NCBI GenBank assembly: GCA_963814985.1
Contig: CAWFFV010000077.1
Location: 1-29,155, forward strand
Reading direction: 5' to 3'
Origin: CAWFFV01 sp963814985
Lineage (GTDB): Bacteria > Chloroflexota > Ktedonobacteria > Ktedonobacterales > Ktedonobacteraceae
DNA length: 29,155 bases
Positions within the stretch are counted from its first letter, which is position 1. Each line of letters starts with the position of its first letter. A program made the position numbers and the translations under genes. The notes below the pieces were generated by a model. That model saw nothing but the letters and a program-made list of their open reading frames with translations, was not told the origin of the DNA and made no database searches. Of the stretch, positions 1 through 6,913 are shown in pieces.

Positions 1-267
1 ACTTTTTCTTCGCCATTTCCTACTGTGGCTCCTTTTGCAATTCTACTTGCGATCAGATGGCAATGGGTATAGACATGCAGCAGCCGTCTCCTGAAGGTCT
101 GATCGTCTAAAGTGGGATAATCTTCTTTTCAATCCTAAATCGAAGGAAGCGACGATCGTTTCAGAAGACGGCAGCAAAAGCTTTGATACATCCTACGCGG
201 ATTTCCGTGAAGATAGTCTAGTGTTGAAATGTCTCAACGAGTCCAGACATCATTCAGAAACCACGGG
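1..267. other. left-edge stretch, no intact gene; possible gene remnant
   Basis: No complete gene is visible. After a stop at about 92-94, one plus-strand frame stays open and reads protein-like text (RSDRLKWDNLLFNPKSKEAT, then a further run ending near SLVLKCLNES) before running into the neighbouring tRNA gene. There is no start codon or ribosome binding site in that frame. It may be the 3' end of a broken gene or chance. I do not recognise a family. Confidence 0.2.
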
Positions 268-338
268 AGCCCGTAATGGGAATCGAACCCATGACCCCAG
301 TCTAGCAAGACTGTGCGCTACCGTTGCGCCACACCGGC
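268..338 (-). tRNA. Gly-like tRNA with GCU-type anticodon and 6-nt anticodon loop (possibly pseudo-tRNA)
   Basis: Read on the minus strand, a cloverleaf folds: acceptor GCCGGTG/TACGGGC with a G4-G69 mismatch and a terminal G-U, D arm GCGC/GCGC with an AACGGTA loop, anticodon arm CAGTC-TTGCTA-GACTG, 5-nt variable loop, T arm ATGGG/CCCAT with TTCGATT, discriminator T, no encoded CCA. C2-G71, C3-G70 and discriminator U resemble bacterial tRNA-Gly, and the D and T arms are Gly-like. The anticodon loop has 6 bases instead of 7. If U33 is the second loop base, the anticodon is GCU, a Ser codon reader, although the short variable loop excludes a normal tRNA-Ser. Either a decayed or mis-sequenced tRNA-Gly, or an unusual tRNA. 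Confidence 0.6.
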
Positions 339-370
339 AAACCTGACTAAAACCATCCAGATGTGTAAGG

Positions 371-451
371 TGGGCGGTGGAGAATTCGAACCTCCGAAGC
401 TCGCGCAACTGATTTACAGTCAGTCCCATTTGTCCACTTTGGTAACTGCCC
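371..451 (-). tRNA. tRNA-Tyr (anticodon GUA)
   Basis: Minus-strand class II tRNA. Acceptor GGGCAGT pairs with ACCGCCC except for one A5-C68 mismatch; D stem CCA/TGG; anticodon arm ACTGA-CTGTAAA-TCAGT giving GUA; a long variable arm typical of bacterial tRNA-Tyr; T arm GGAGG/TCTCC with TTCGAAT; discriminator A. The 3' CC is followed by T, so CCA is not encoded. It lies 32 bp upstream (in its own direction) of the Gly-like tRNA and may be co-transcribed with it. Class II shape plus GUA makes the identity firm. Confidence 0.88.
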
Positions 452-684
452 AGATCTAGGAAACACACCAGTGTTGTTTTGAGTGATCAACGCCCACATT
501 ATAGCCGACTCGCTTTCGCATGTCAAGCCTTTTTTGATGACGAAACTGTGCAATATCAGAGAAAAAAAATATCTGGGTAGCTGTTTTGGATAAGATCTGC
601 CTGTTCTAAAAATATAAAAAAAATATAAAACTGTATAGATACGCATAAACATAGCTATAAAGTTGCAAACTCAACAAAAAAGCA
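452..684. other. non-coding, AT-rich stretch
   Basis: No reading frame with a ribosome binding site is seen here. The stretch is AT-rich around 540-660 with short A and T runs, and separates the leftward tRNA genes from the rightward promoter. Confidence 0.4.
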
Positions 685-713
685 TTGCGTCTTGCGCAAA
701 TAGCTGGTATAAT
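685..713 (+). promoter_or_regulatory. sigma70-type promoter of the toxin/antitoxin-selA unit
   Basis: A -35 box TTGCGT (685-690) and a perfect -10 box TATAAT (708-713) are separated by exactly 17 bp. The predicted start point falls in or just after the palindrome at 713-728, about 90 bp before the first ORF at 817. Confidence 0.7.
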
Positions 714-728
714 CTCCAACGTTGGAGA
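713..728. promoter_or_regulatory. 16-bp perfect palindrome at the promoter (operator candidate)
   Basis: TCTCCAACGTTGGAGA is a perfect palindrome that starts on the last base of the -10 box and covers the expected transcription start. This placement suits a repressor binding as a symmetric dimer, for example the antitoxin or toxin-antitoxin complex of the genes downstream. The binding protein is not known. Confidence 0.5.
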
Positions 729-816
729 ATTAAATAAACCCTCACGCCCTTGCGGTTTTTCCGCTACCCGAGATGATATGTATGGCAATTTGGATTTGGA
801 ATAAGAGGTAGCTTTT

Positions 817-1041
817 ATGGCAACGAATTGTGACTTCAGCCGTTCCTCCTTGCTCGACGAGCAGTATCAGCGTGATATGGAACTCATAGCTGTTGCACTT
901 CAAGAAGAGAGTCAGGATGAACGTGAAGAGCGTCTCAGTCTCGTTGCACGTTCTTGGCCACTTACGAGTGCCTGTTTTCACGCGCAACTTGATTCTAGTG
1001 AGACGCCAGCCTACGCTCCTGTAGCGTTGGCTCGACCGTAG
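817..1041 (+). CDS. small acidic protein, probable antitoxin partner of the PemK/MazF-like toxin
   Basis: A 74-residue protein starting at ATG 817 with a GAGG-like ribosome binding site (aagaggtagc) 5-10 bases upstream. The middle (about residues 14-40) is rich in Glu, Asp and Arg and predicted helical (YQRDMELIAVALQEES then a Glu/Arg run). I recognise no DNA-binding motif with confidence. Its size, acidity and position, first gene after a palindrome-bearing promoter and 31 bp before a PemK/MazF-like gene, suggest the antitoxin of a type II pair. That role is inference from context; it could instead be an unrelated small protein. Confidence 0.5.
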   Translation: MATNCDFSRSSLLDEQYQRDMELIAVALQEESQDEREERLSLVARSWPLTSACFHAQLDSSETPAYAPVALARP

Positions 1042-1072
1042 TTATAGCATAAATGTATAAACGTGAATAACC

Positions 1073-1504
1073 ATGCCTCATCCACCAGAACTTGCACCGG
1101 AAGCTCTGACCTATCAAACGCCAGTGCAATTTGGTATGGTGTACTGGGTGAACTTCGGTTACCCATCATTGCCTCCGGGCATTGAGGAAAAGCGCATTCT
1201 GGATTGGCATCCGGCTCTCGTTGTTTCGGGAGAGCCTTTTTGCCGCCATGCTGGTGCGGTAAACGTAGTTGCTCTCACGTCCTATCGTGGGAAACTGCGC
1301 CCGTACCATCATTTACTATTAAAACGTGATTATCCTTTGCTGGATACTGATAGTCTGGTGAAGACGGAGTTAATGTATCCGGTGTTGCGCTCTTTGCTTG
1401 CCGATCAATATACCATTTGCAGGCTGAACGAAGCTGACCTACGTGCAATTATAGGAAAGGTGGCGAATAGTCTGGCAATTACAATGTTCTATTCATTACA
1501 TTAA
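1073..1504 (+). CDS. PemK/MazF-like endoribonuclease toxin family protein
   Basis: A 143-residue protein. After a short N-terminal extension, the core shows the PemK/MazF pattern: FGMVYWVNFGYP (about 20-31), HPALVVSGE (about 43-51), NVVALTSYRG (about 64-73), then KTELMYPVLRSLL and a C-terminal helix beginning RLNEADLRAIIGKV. Members of this family are SH3-like-barrel RNases that cleave mRNA and are neutralised by a small antitoxin, here probably the gene at 817. The usual conserved Arg of RRPALV is replaced (DWHPALV), so activity is uncertain. No strong ribosome binding site is seen before ATG 1073, which may mean coupling to the upstream gene. Only 19 bp separate it from selA. Confidence 0.6.
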   Translation: MPHPPELAPEALTYQTPVQFGMVYWVNFGYPSLPPGIEEKRILDWHPALVVSGEPFCRHAGAVNVVALTSYRGKLRPYHHLLLKRDYPLLDTDSLVKTELMYPVLRSLLADQYTICRLNEADLRAIIGKVANSLAITMFYSLH

Positions 1505-1523
1505 TATTGCTGGAGCGGAGCTT

Positions 1524-2921
1524 ATGACTCTGGATCGTCGCAACCCATTTAGTGCCTTACCTTCTGTTGACACACTGTTGCAATCGAAGATGGGGCAAGA
1601 TCTGATTGCGTGCTATTCCTATGATCTGGTTCTGCAAACTCTTCGCACTTGTCTGGCCCAAGCTCGTGCAAGCATTCGGGATGGGATACTTTCTCCCTCG
1701 CCGGATGCTTTATTATTGACTGTGGAACAACACCTGCAACAAAAATTACAACCTCACTTACGTCCTCTTATCAATGCTACCGGTGTGATTCTCAATACTA
1801 ATTTGGGGCGCGCACCCCTCAGTCTGGAAGCTGTACAGGCAGTTCAGCAGGTCTCGACCGCTTATGCAAATCTCGAATATGAGCTGGAGAGCGGAGAACG
1901 CGGTTCGCGCCATACACATGTTGCCACGCTTTTACGTGATTTGACAGGGGCAGAGGCAGCGCTTGTGACCAATAATAATGCGGCAGCAGTCCTGTTAAGT
2001 TTGAGTGCGCTGGCTTTGGGACGTGAGGTTGTGATTTCTCGTGGCCAACTGGTAGAGATCGGCGGTGGTTTTCGTATTCCCGACGTTATGCGTCAGAGTG
2101 GATGCCACTTAGTAGAAGTTGGTACGACAAATCGAACCCGTCTCAGTGACTATGAAGCTGCGCTCACGGAGCGAACAGCCCTATTGCTCGTTGTACATCC
2201 CAGCAATTTTCGCATCACGGGTTTTACGGAGTCCACTTCTGTGAATGCTCTGACTGAGTTGGCACGTCAGCATGGGTTGCTGGTGATGGAAGATCTTGGT
2301 AGTGGCTGCTTGCTTCAGAGCGAACGCTATGGTTTAGCGCATGAGCCTACACCGCAGGAGAGTATTGCAGCGGGAGCGGATATTGTCTGTTTCTCTGGTG
2401 ATAAGTTGCTGGGAGGGCCGCAAGCAGGCATTATTGTTGGCAAGGCACAGGTGATTGCTCGTCTGGCCAGACATCCTTTGATGCGTGCAGTACGTATTGA
2501 TAAGATGACATTGGCAGCGCTGGAAGCTACGTTACGTCACTATCAACGTGGGCAGGCACAAACGCATATTCCTATATGGCGTATGATCTCCGCTTCCCCT
2601 GCAAAAATCAGCGATCGCGCCACAAGTTGGGTCTCCCAGCTCTCTGCACAGGGAATTGTAGCACGCACACAACGCGGAGAATCAACGATTGGCGGTGGCT
2701 CATTGCCAGGTGAGACACTTCCCACAACACTGTTAGCTCTCGAAGCGAACCGCCTGCCGTTTTCCCTGGAAGATCTGGCGAAACGGTTAAGAATGCGTGA
2801 TGTGCCCATTGTGGCACGCATTCATCATGATATGCTTTTGTTTGATCCTCGTACGATCCTGGAGGAGCAAGATGCAGAGCTGGTGCAGGCGTTGATTATG
2901 GAGGTGGGAAGAGAGAGGTAA
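1524..2921 (+). CDS. selA: L-seryl-tRNA(Sec) selenium transferase
   Basis: A 465-residue PLP enzyme that converts Ser-tRNA(Sec) to Sec-tRNA(Sec) using selenophosphate, in the cytoplasm. Length matches bacterial SelA (about 460). The N-terminal tRNA-binding region has RNPFSALPSVD near the start; the catalytic part has INATGVILNTNLGRAPL (about 83-99), ESGERGSRHTHV and TNNNAAAVLL. The PLP Schiff-base lysine is K294 in FSGDKLLGGPQAG, and GGGSLPGE lies near the C-terminus. Start ATG 1524 has a good site (ggagcggag). It lies 19 bp after the toxin gene and overlaps the next small ORF by one base. No selB, selD or recognisable selC is in the window, so these must lie elsewhere. Confidence 0.96.
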   Translation: MTLDRRNPFSALPSVDTLLQSKMGQDLIACYSYDLVLQTLRTCLAQARASIRDGILSPSPDALLLTVEQHLQQKLQPHLRPLINATGVILNTNLGRAPLSLEAVQAVQQVSTAYANLEYELESGERGSRHTHVATLLRDLTGAEAALVTNNNAAAVLLSLSALALGREVVISRGQLVEIGGGFRIPDVMRQSGCHLVEVGTTNRTRLSDYEAALTERTALLLVVHPSNFRITGFTESTSVNALTELARQHGLLVMEDLGSGCLLQSERYGLAHEPTPQESIAAGADIVCFSGDKLLGGPQAGIIVGKAQVIARLARHPLMRAVRIDKMTLAALEATLRHYQRGQAQTHIPIWRMISASPAKISDRATSWVSQLSAQGIVARTQRGESTIGGGSLPGETLPTTLLALEANRLPFSLEDLAKRLRMRDVPIVARIHHDMLLFDPRTILEEQDAELVQALIMEVGRER

Positions 2922-3085
2922 TGAAAGAAGAACTGGGAAAGGTGCCCTATGACAGTCAATCTCAAGTTGGTAGCGCAGAAATCGTCGGTATGTTTGTAGT
3001 CTTCGCTCTGGCTCTGTTACTCGCGGGACCATTCCTGGCTTACTGGGTGGGTCTTCCTGGATGCTGTTCTTTAGAACTTTGTTAA
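2921..3085 (+). CDS. 54-aa single-helix membrane peptide coupled to selA
   Basis: A short ORF whose ATG shares one base with the selA stop (TAATG), the arrangement expected for translational coupling; the end of selA supplies an agagagg ribosome binding site. The product starts MKEELGKVPYDSQSQ, then a hydrophobic helix from about residue 20 to 44 (AEIVGMFVVFALALLLAGPF and onward), and ends with three cysteines (LPGCCSLELC). This predicts a one-pass membrane peptide. The family is unknown to me. The Cys-rich tail next to a selenium gene is suggestive only. Confidence 0.6.
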   Translation: MKEELGKVPYDSQSQVGSAEIVGMFVVFALALLLAGPFLAYWVGLPGCCSLELC

Positions 3086-3137
3086 ATTCAAGAACAATCT
3101 CACGTTCTGGTTGTTCAGACACAACCCTGGCTTCTAG

Positions 3138-3629
3138 GGGAGCGCTGACCGTCTACGACCCGATCAAAGAAAGTGCTGGGACAAGGTGTTTTTCCTTCTG
3201 ATCGAACGTTGCCTTCATGGGCTGGCTGTTCCTGATGCGCACTCACTATTCGATTTCACTGGTCACAGGTGCCGGTTTGGCTTCAGATAGCAGGGGTGAT
3301 GTCCTGGCAGGCTCGTTCTTTCTCTTCGTCCTGACATTTCGGGAAAACTGTGTCTGTCAGTCGAATGTTCGTGTCCAGCAAGATGAGGACAAACAGTGGT
3401 GTCACGGGCAATATCACTATGTGCGTCATCCAATGTATGCTGCTGCTCTCCTCTTTCTGCTTGGGACAACCCTATTAGCTGGACGGATCCTGAGTATGGT
3501 CTGCTCTCTGGGAACTGTAGATCCTCTTGGCATGATTGCGGACGCATTGCTGGAGGAACGCACATTACAGGAGCACTGCAGAGGCTAAATGACATCTATC
3601 TGAACAGTGAAATATCGTCTCATTCTTAG
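3138..3629 (+). pseudogene. remnant of an isoprenylcysteine carboxyl methyltransferase-like membrane methyltransferase
   Basis: Protein-like pieces of one family appear in three frames. The first frame reads RLRPDQRKCWDKVFFLLIER from about 3150. The second (3217-3588) has a hydrophobic stretch LAGSFFLFVLTFREN, SNVRVQQDEDK and the family hallmark HGQYHYVRHPMYAAALLFLL (normally GPYRYVRHPMY), then LLEERTLQEH. A third frame continues with LQRLNDIYLNS. Intact relatives are about 180-220 aa integral membrane enzymes that methylate small hydrophobic substrates with SAM. At least two frameshifts and the lost C-terminal end make this non-functional as read. Confidence 0.65.
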
Positions 3630-3701
3630 TTGGTAATATTTGAGAGACCACCAAACCGCAATCATCTCTTGTCGATAGTCTCTCAAACATAAGCAAAACT
3701 C

Positions 3702-5347
3702 TTAATTGCTCTTCTCGAATGCATACCAGATATGGAGCGCGACGCTCACACCAAAAAAGACTATACCCGGTATCTCCCCTGGAAGGTTTAAATTTGGTAG
3801 TAAGCTCACATCAATGGTAGAGCCAACATAATACCACCAGATTGCTGTAAGTATCCCCGCAATCACGGCAAGAGGCTTTTTTACGAGCACAATACAGAAG
3901 AAGAAGAACAGTAGGGAGTACACTGTTCCCAGAAACCAGAGCCACCAGCTATGTACTGCTATGCCCACTGCAATTGCAGAGAGGATATTCAGGATGATGC
4001 CTAGTCGGCGGAACCATCTTAGTTTAGATATTCTGAGGAACTCTGAGAGTCAAGTATTAAAGACCTGGAATGGGTTGCAGATGGATTCCCATAGCTCCTT
4101 GAAAAGTGCTATGAAATCGTTCTCTTCTGGTTCTGTTTTTGGTAGTTGAACACCAATGGTATGACTACCTGTATTGATGGGAATGTAGCCTTGATTGTCC
4201 CATGGTCCCTGGTGTATTTGATCAGTTGCTTCATAAATTGGATTCTTTTGCTGTTGTTCGGTAGAGTCGGAATTGGCTGGTTGTTGTTGCTTGATAGCGT
4301 CGGAATTGGACGGTTGTTGTTTGATAGCATCGGAATTGGACGGTTGCTGTTTAATAGCATCAGAATTGGATGGTTGTTGTTTGATAGCATCGGAATTGGA
4401 CGGTTGTTGTTTGATAGCATCAGAATTGGATGGTTGTTGTCCAGAAACTTTCAGAATAACTGCTTCAAGCGCATTGGCAAATTCTTTTACTGATGAGTAG
4501 CGGTACTGAGGGCTTTTTGCGAGCGCTTTCATGACCACATTTTCGATCTCTGGGGCGATATTGTGAGGTGGAGCGCTCAGAGGAGGAACGGCTTCCTGGA
4601 TATGCTTCAAACAAACCTCAACATCATTCGTCCCATTAAAGGGACGATACCCGGTAAGCCACTCGTAGACGACGATCCGCAAGAGAATACTGGTCGCTGG
4701 CTCGCTGCGTATGTCCTTGCAGCCTCTCTGGTGCGATATAGGCTGCTGTACCTGCTACGGTCAGATCGCCCTGTTGCATTGCGATTTGTTGTATTTGTTG
4801 TATTTGTTGCCCGAGATTACCCGTGTTGAGACCTGCTACGGCAATTCCAAAGTCACTCAACACGACCTCATCAGGTTTCCTGATCAGCATATTCTCAGGT
4901 TTGACATCCCGATGTACAACCACAGGGTCGAAATCGTGTGCATATTGAAGGGCATCGGCAACCTGCTTAACATATAAGGCGATTTTTTTGAGCGGAACTT
5001 TTGTTCCGTGAGGGTGAAGGGTACGCAGCGTTCCCAGGGAAGCATGTTCCATCACAAGGAAAGGAGTGCTACCATCTACGCCATATTTGTTCACTTCAAT
5101 GCCAAATTCCTGGACTTTGATAATGTGATGACATGGTCTGAGTCTTGCCACCAGACGGGCCTCCAGAGCGAAAAAAATCTCGTTCGTCGTCTCGCAAATC
5201 ACGCGATTTGAGGACTTTGACTGCCGCCTCTGTTTCGAGGAATACATGTTTTGCCAGGTAGACTTCAGCATAACCTCCTTTTCCGATGAGTCTGGTTAGC
5301 TCATAATTCCCTAGTTGCTGTCCAACGCGATCCTGTGTCGGTGCCAT
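3702..5347 (-). pseudogene. membrane Ser/Thr protein kinase (PknB-like), broken by two frameshifts and an in-frame UGA
   Basis: Read leftward from ATG 5347 (site aaggaggatgag). The first frame gives LGNYELTRLIGKGGYAEVYL (G-loop) and AAVKVLK (catalytic Lys). After a 1-nt insertion in a 7-base A/T run (5171-5177), the second frame gives VVVHRDVKPENMLI, LSDFGIAVAG and TAAYIAPERLQG. Another 1-nt insertion near 4680 moves to a third frame with IVVYEWLTGYRPF. There follow five copies of QQPSNSDAIK, a linker ending NPFQVFNT, then UGA (4050-4052). The same frame continues beyond UGA into LSEFLRISKLRWFRRLGIIL and about four membrane helices ending at 3702. So it was one kinase with a repeat linker and a C-terminal membrane anchor. 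The last 88 codons could start at ATG 3968 as a small membrane protein. Confidence 0.75.
4291..4440. repeat. five 30-bp tandem repeats in the kinase linker
   Basis: Five contiguous 30-bp units (4291, 4321, 4351, 4381, 4411), each close to ttgatagcatcggaattgga followed by cggttgttgt. On the minus strand each encodes the decapeptide QQPSNSDAIK between the kinase domain and the membrane part. Units 1 and 3 carry a few substitutions. The repeat length is a multiple of three, so copy number can change without shifting the frame. Confidence 0.9.
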
Positions 5348-5924
5348 CTCATCCTCCTTGGGAGTCCCCCATTCACTTGTACATAGATGAATTGCAATGT
5401 ATTAAAGGTGAAAGATCAAAAAGTTATTTCTTTTCGTGTAACTCCTCATGCCCCTTTTTCTGGATTCCTCAGCGCCCAGGGCGCTTCGCTGGTCGTTTTG
5501 TGTGAGTTTTGCTGTCTGTGGCGGAGGTTGCGATCGCAACCTCCGCCACAGACAGCAAAACTCACACAAAACCAGGGCGAGCCACCGCAGGTGGCGAAGA
5601 GATCCGAGGAGTAAGGTATTTTTCATGCCGCCAGGAGCACACTCCAAAGATATGTACTACCGTGTCTATATTATCACATTCTCAGAATAAAATCATCTAT
5701 AGGTACTGCTCATATCAGAAAATGCAAGGATGTATTTCATCTCTATATATGTACTTGATTGTCTAATATTTGGGATAGAAAAATCTGGTTCATTCATCAA
5801 AAATTTTGTAATAGATATTGCTTTTAAATGTTCCCTTTTTTTCTTCTGTTTGGCTCACTGTGGATAATGATGTTTTATCTTGTTCGAAACTGATGCCATT
5901 ATAATTTGACACAATTAAGAATGC
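5348..5924. other. intergenic region between divergent units, holding a repeat element
   Basis: No gene is supported. It contains a 15-bp inverted repeat (5471-5485, AGCGCCC-A-GGGCGCT), the 78-bp palindrome at 5495-5572 and a hairpin GCCACC-GCA-GGTGGC (5581-5595). The rest, 5640-5924, is AT-rich and leads into the promoter of the vWA gene. Apparent ORFs across 5387-5766 are products of the palindrome reading similarly on both strands. Confidence 0.5.
5495..5572. repeat. 78-bp perfect palindrome, family copy 1
   Basis: Every base from 5495 to 5533 pairs with its mirror in 5534-5572, with no loop. The left arm starts GTTTTGTGTGAGTTTTGCTG and the centre is GAGGTTGCGATCGCAACCTC. Related palindromes lie at 22265-22331 and 24638-24710, sharing the order GTG..GTTTTG, GTGGC.GAG.TTGCG. 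It lies upstream of both the leftward kinase remnant and the rightward vWA unit. No T run follows, so it is not a standard terminator. Confidence 0.95.
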
Positions 5925-5953
5925 TTGACAATGAAAAAGGGCACAGCTATACT
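5925..5953 (+). promoter_or_regulatory. strong sigma70-type promoter of the vWA-PP2C-kinase cassette
   Basis: A perfect -35 TTGACA (5925-5930) and a -10 TATACT (5948-5953) are 17 bp apart. The first gene starts at 5996 with aaggggag as ribosome binding site. This probably drives the long plus-strand operon. Confidence 0.8.
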
Positions 5954-5964
5954 CTTAAAAGAGT
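5951..5964. promoter_or_regulatory. 14-bp inverted repeat at the cassette start point
   Basis: ACTCTT-AA-AAGAGT overlaps the end of the -10 box and the expected transcription start. It could be an operator, but it is short and AT-rich and may be fortuitous. Confidence 0.3.
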
Positions 5965-5995
5965 GAGTGTGCGTTTTTAAGGGGAGAAACATTAC

Positions 5996-6886
5996 ATGGC
6001 TACTACCTATACACAAGCCTGGGGAGGCATACGTCCCGGTTGTCTGATCCTTTTGCTAGATCAATCGGGGTCAATGTCTGATCCATTTGGGATTGCACAG
6101 GCCGGGGCCGGAAGACGAAAATGCGATATGGTGGCGACCGTCTTAAATGGCTTTCTGAATGAACTCATTGTCACAAATACTATTGCGCAGAAAGATGGCA
6201 CGACTGAGGTTCGACCACGAGCTGAAGTTAGTGTTATAGGCTATGAGGGAAATTTTGTAGGTTCTATCCTGGATGGTGAGTTATATGGACAGCATTTTGT
6301 GAGCCTCCCAGAATTGCAAATAAATCCCATTGAGATTGAGAGGCGTTATCGCAAAGAGATCGATGAAACGGGCATGGAAATTGAGATACCTGTGCCATTT
6401 CCTATCTGGGTGAAGGCAAAAGCGGATGGCGGTACACCTATGTGTGCTGCGCTCAGGCAGGCGCGTGATCTGGCGCGGCAGTGGGCAATGAGCCATCCTG
6501 ATAACTATCCTCCTGTTGTGATCAACGTCACAGATGGTATGGCCAATGATGGGGACCCTATGGAAGCTGCAAGGGAACTATGTCAGATCAGCACCGCTGA
6601 TGGTCAGACGTTGTTGTTCAATGTACATATTACCGATATCAACAGTGCGCCTGTCATGTATCCTGCCAGTGAGAGCGAACTTCCCAACGATACTTATGGC
6701 CGCAAGTTATTTGCGATGTCGAGCATGATTCCTGATACAAGCTGTAATCTGCTTGAGTCCCTGACTGGTCGGTTCGTGCGCCCAGGAGCGCGCGGCTTGA
6801 TCTTTAATGGTGACGCGGCATCGGTTCGACAGATGTTTGTCTTTGCGAGCGTTCCCGCCACACAACCGCTGGACCCCAACCGATAA
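5996..6886 (+). CDS. vWA-domain protein (TerY-like)
   Basis: A 296-residue cytoplasmic protein with a von Willebrand A domain over nearly its whole length. The metal-ion-dependent adhesion site is complete: LLLDQSGSMS with D22, S24 and S26, T147 in ADGGTPMCAAL, and D180 in INVTDGMANDGDP. Such TerY-like vWA proteins usually bind partners through Mg2+ and occur with a PP2C phosphatase and a protein kinase, exactly the next two genes. An insertion at about 100-140 (INPIEIERRYRKEIDETGME) separates two strands. Start ATG 5996 follows aaggggag and the promoter at 5925-5953; the next gene begins 27 bp after its stop. No damage is visible. Function inside the cassette is inferred from the TerY-P triad. 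Confidence 0.88.
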   Translation: MATTYTQAWGGIRPGCLILLLDQSGSMSDPFGIAQAGAGRRKCDMVATVLNGFLNELIVTNTIAQKDGTTEVRPRAEVSVIGYEGNFVGSILDGELYGQHFVSLPELQINPIEIERRYRKEIDETGMEIEIPVPFPIWVKAKADGGTPMCAALRQARDLARQWAMSHPDNYPPVVINVTDGMANDGDPMEAARELCQISTADGQTLLFNVHITDINSAPVMYPASESELPNDTYGRKLFAMSSMIPDTSCNLLESLTGRFVRPGARGLIFNGDAASVRQMFVFASVPATQPLDPNR

Positions 6887-6913
6887 GAGCGCTGTTAGAG
6901 AGTGCTATAACTG

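Noticed and set aside
4291..4440. Regular 30-bp repeats resembling a CRISPR array
   Set aside because: The repeats are contiguous without spacers, in phase with codons, and encode a decapeptide in the kinase linker.
4146..4500. Plus-strand ORFs across the 30-bp repeats (repeating cysteine-rich or leucine-rich peptide)
   Set aside because: They are mirror readings of the minus-strand kinase linker and have no supported start.
5387..5766. Overlapping ORFs on both strands with nearly the same peptide
   Set aside because: The shared peptide is produced by the palindrome reading alike on both strands; there is no ribosome binding site or family match.
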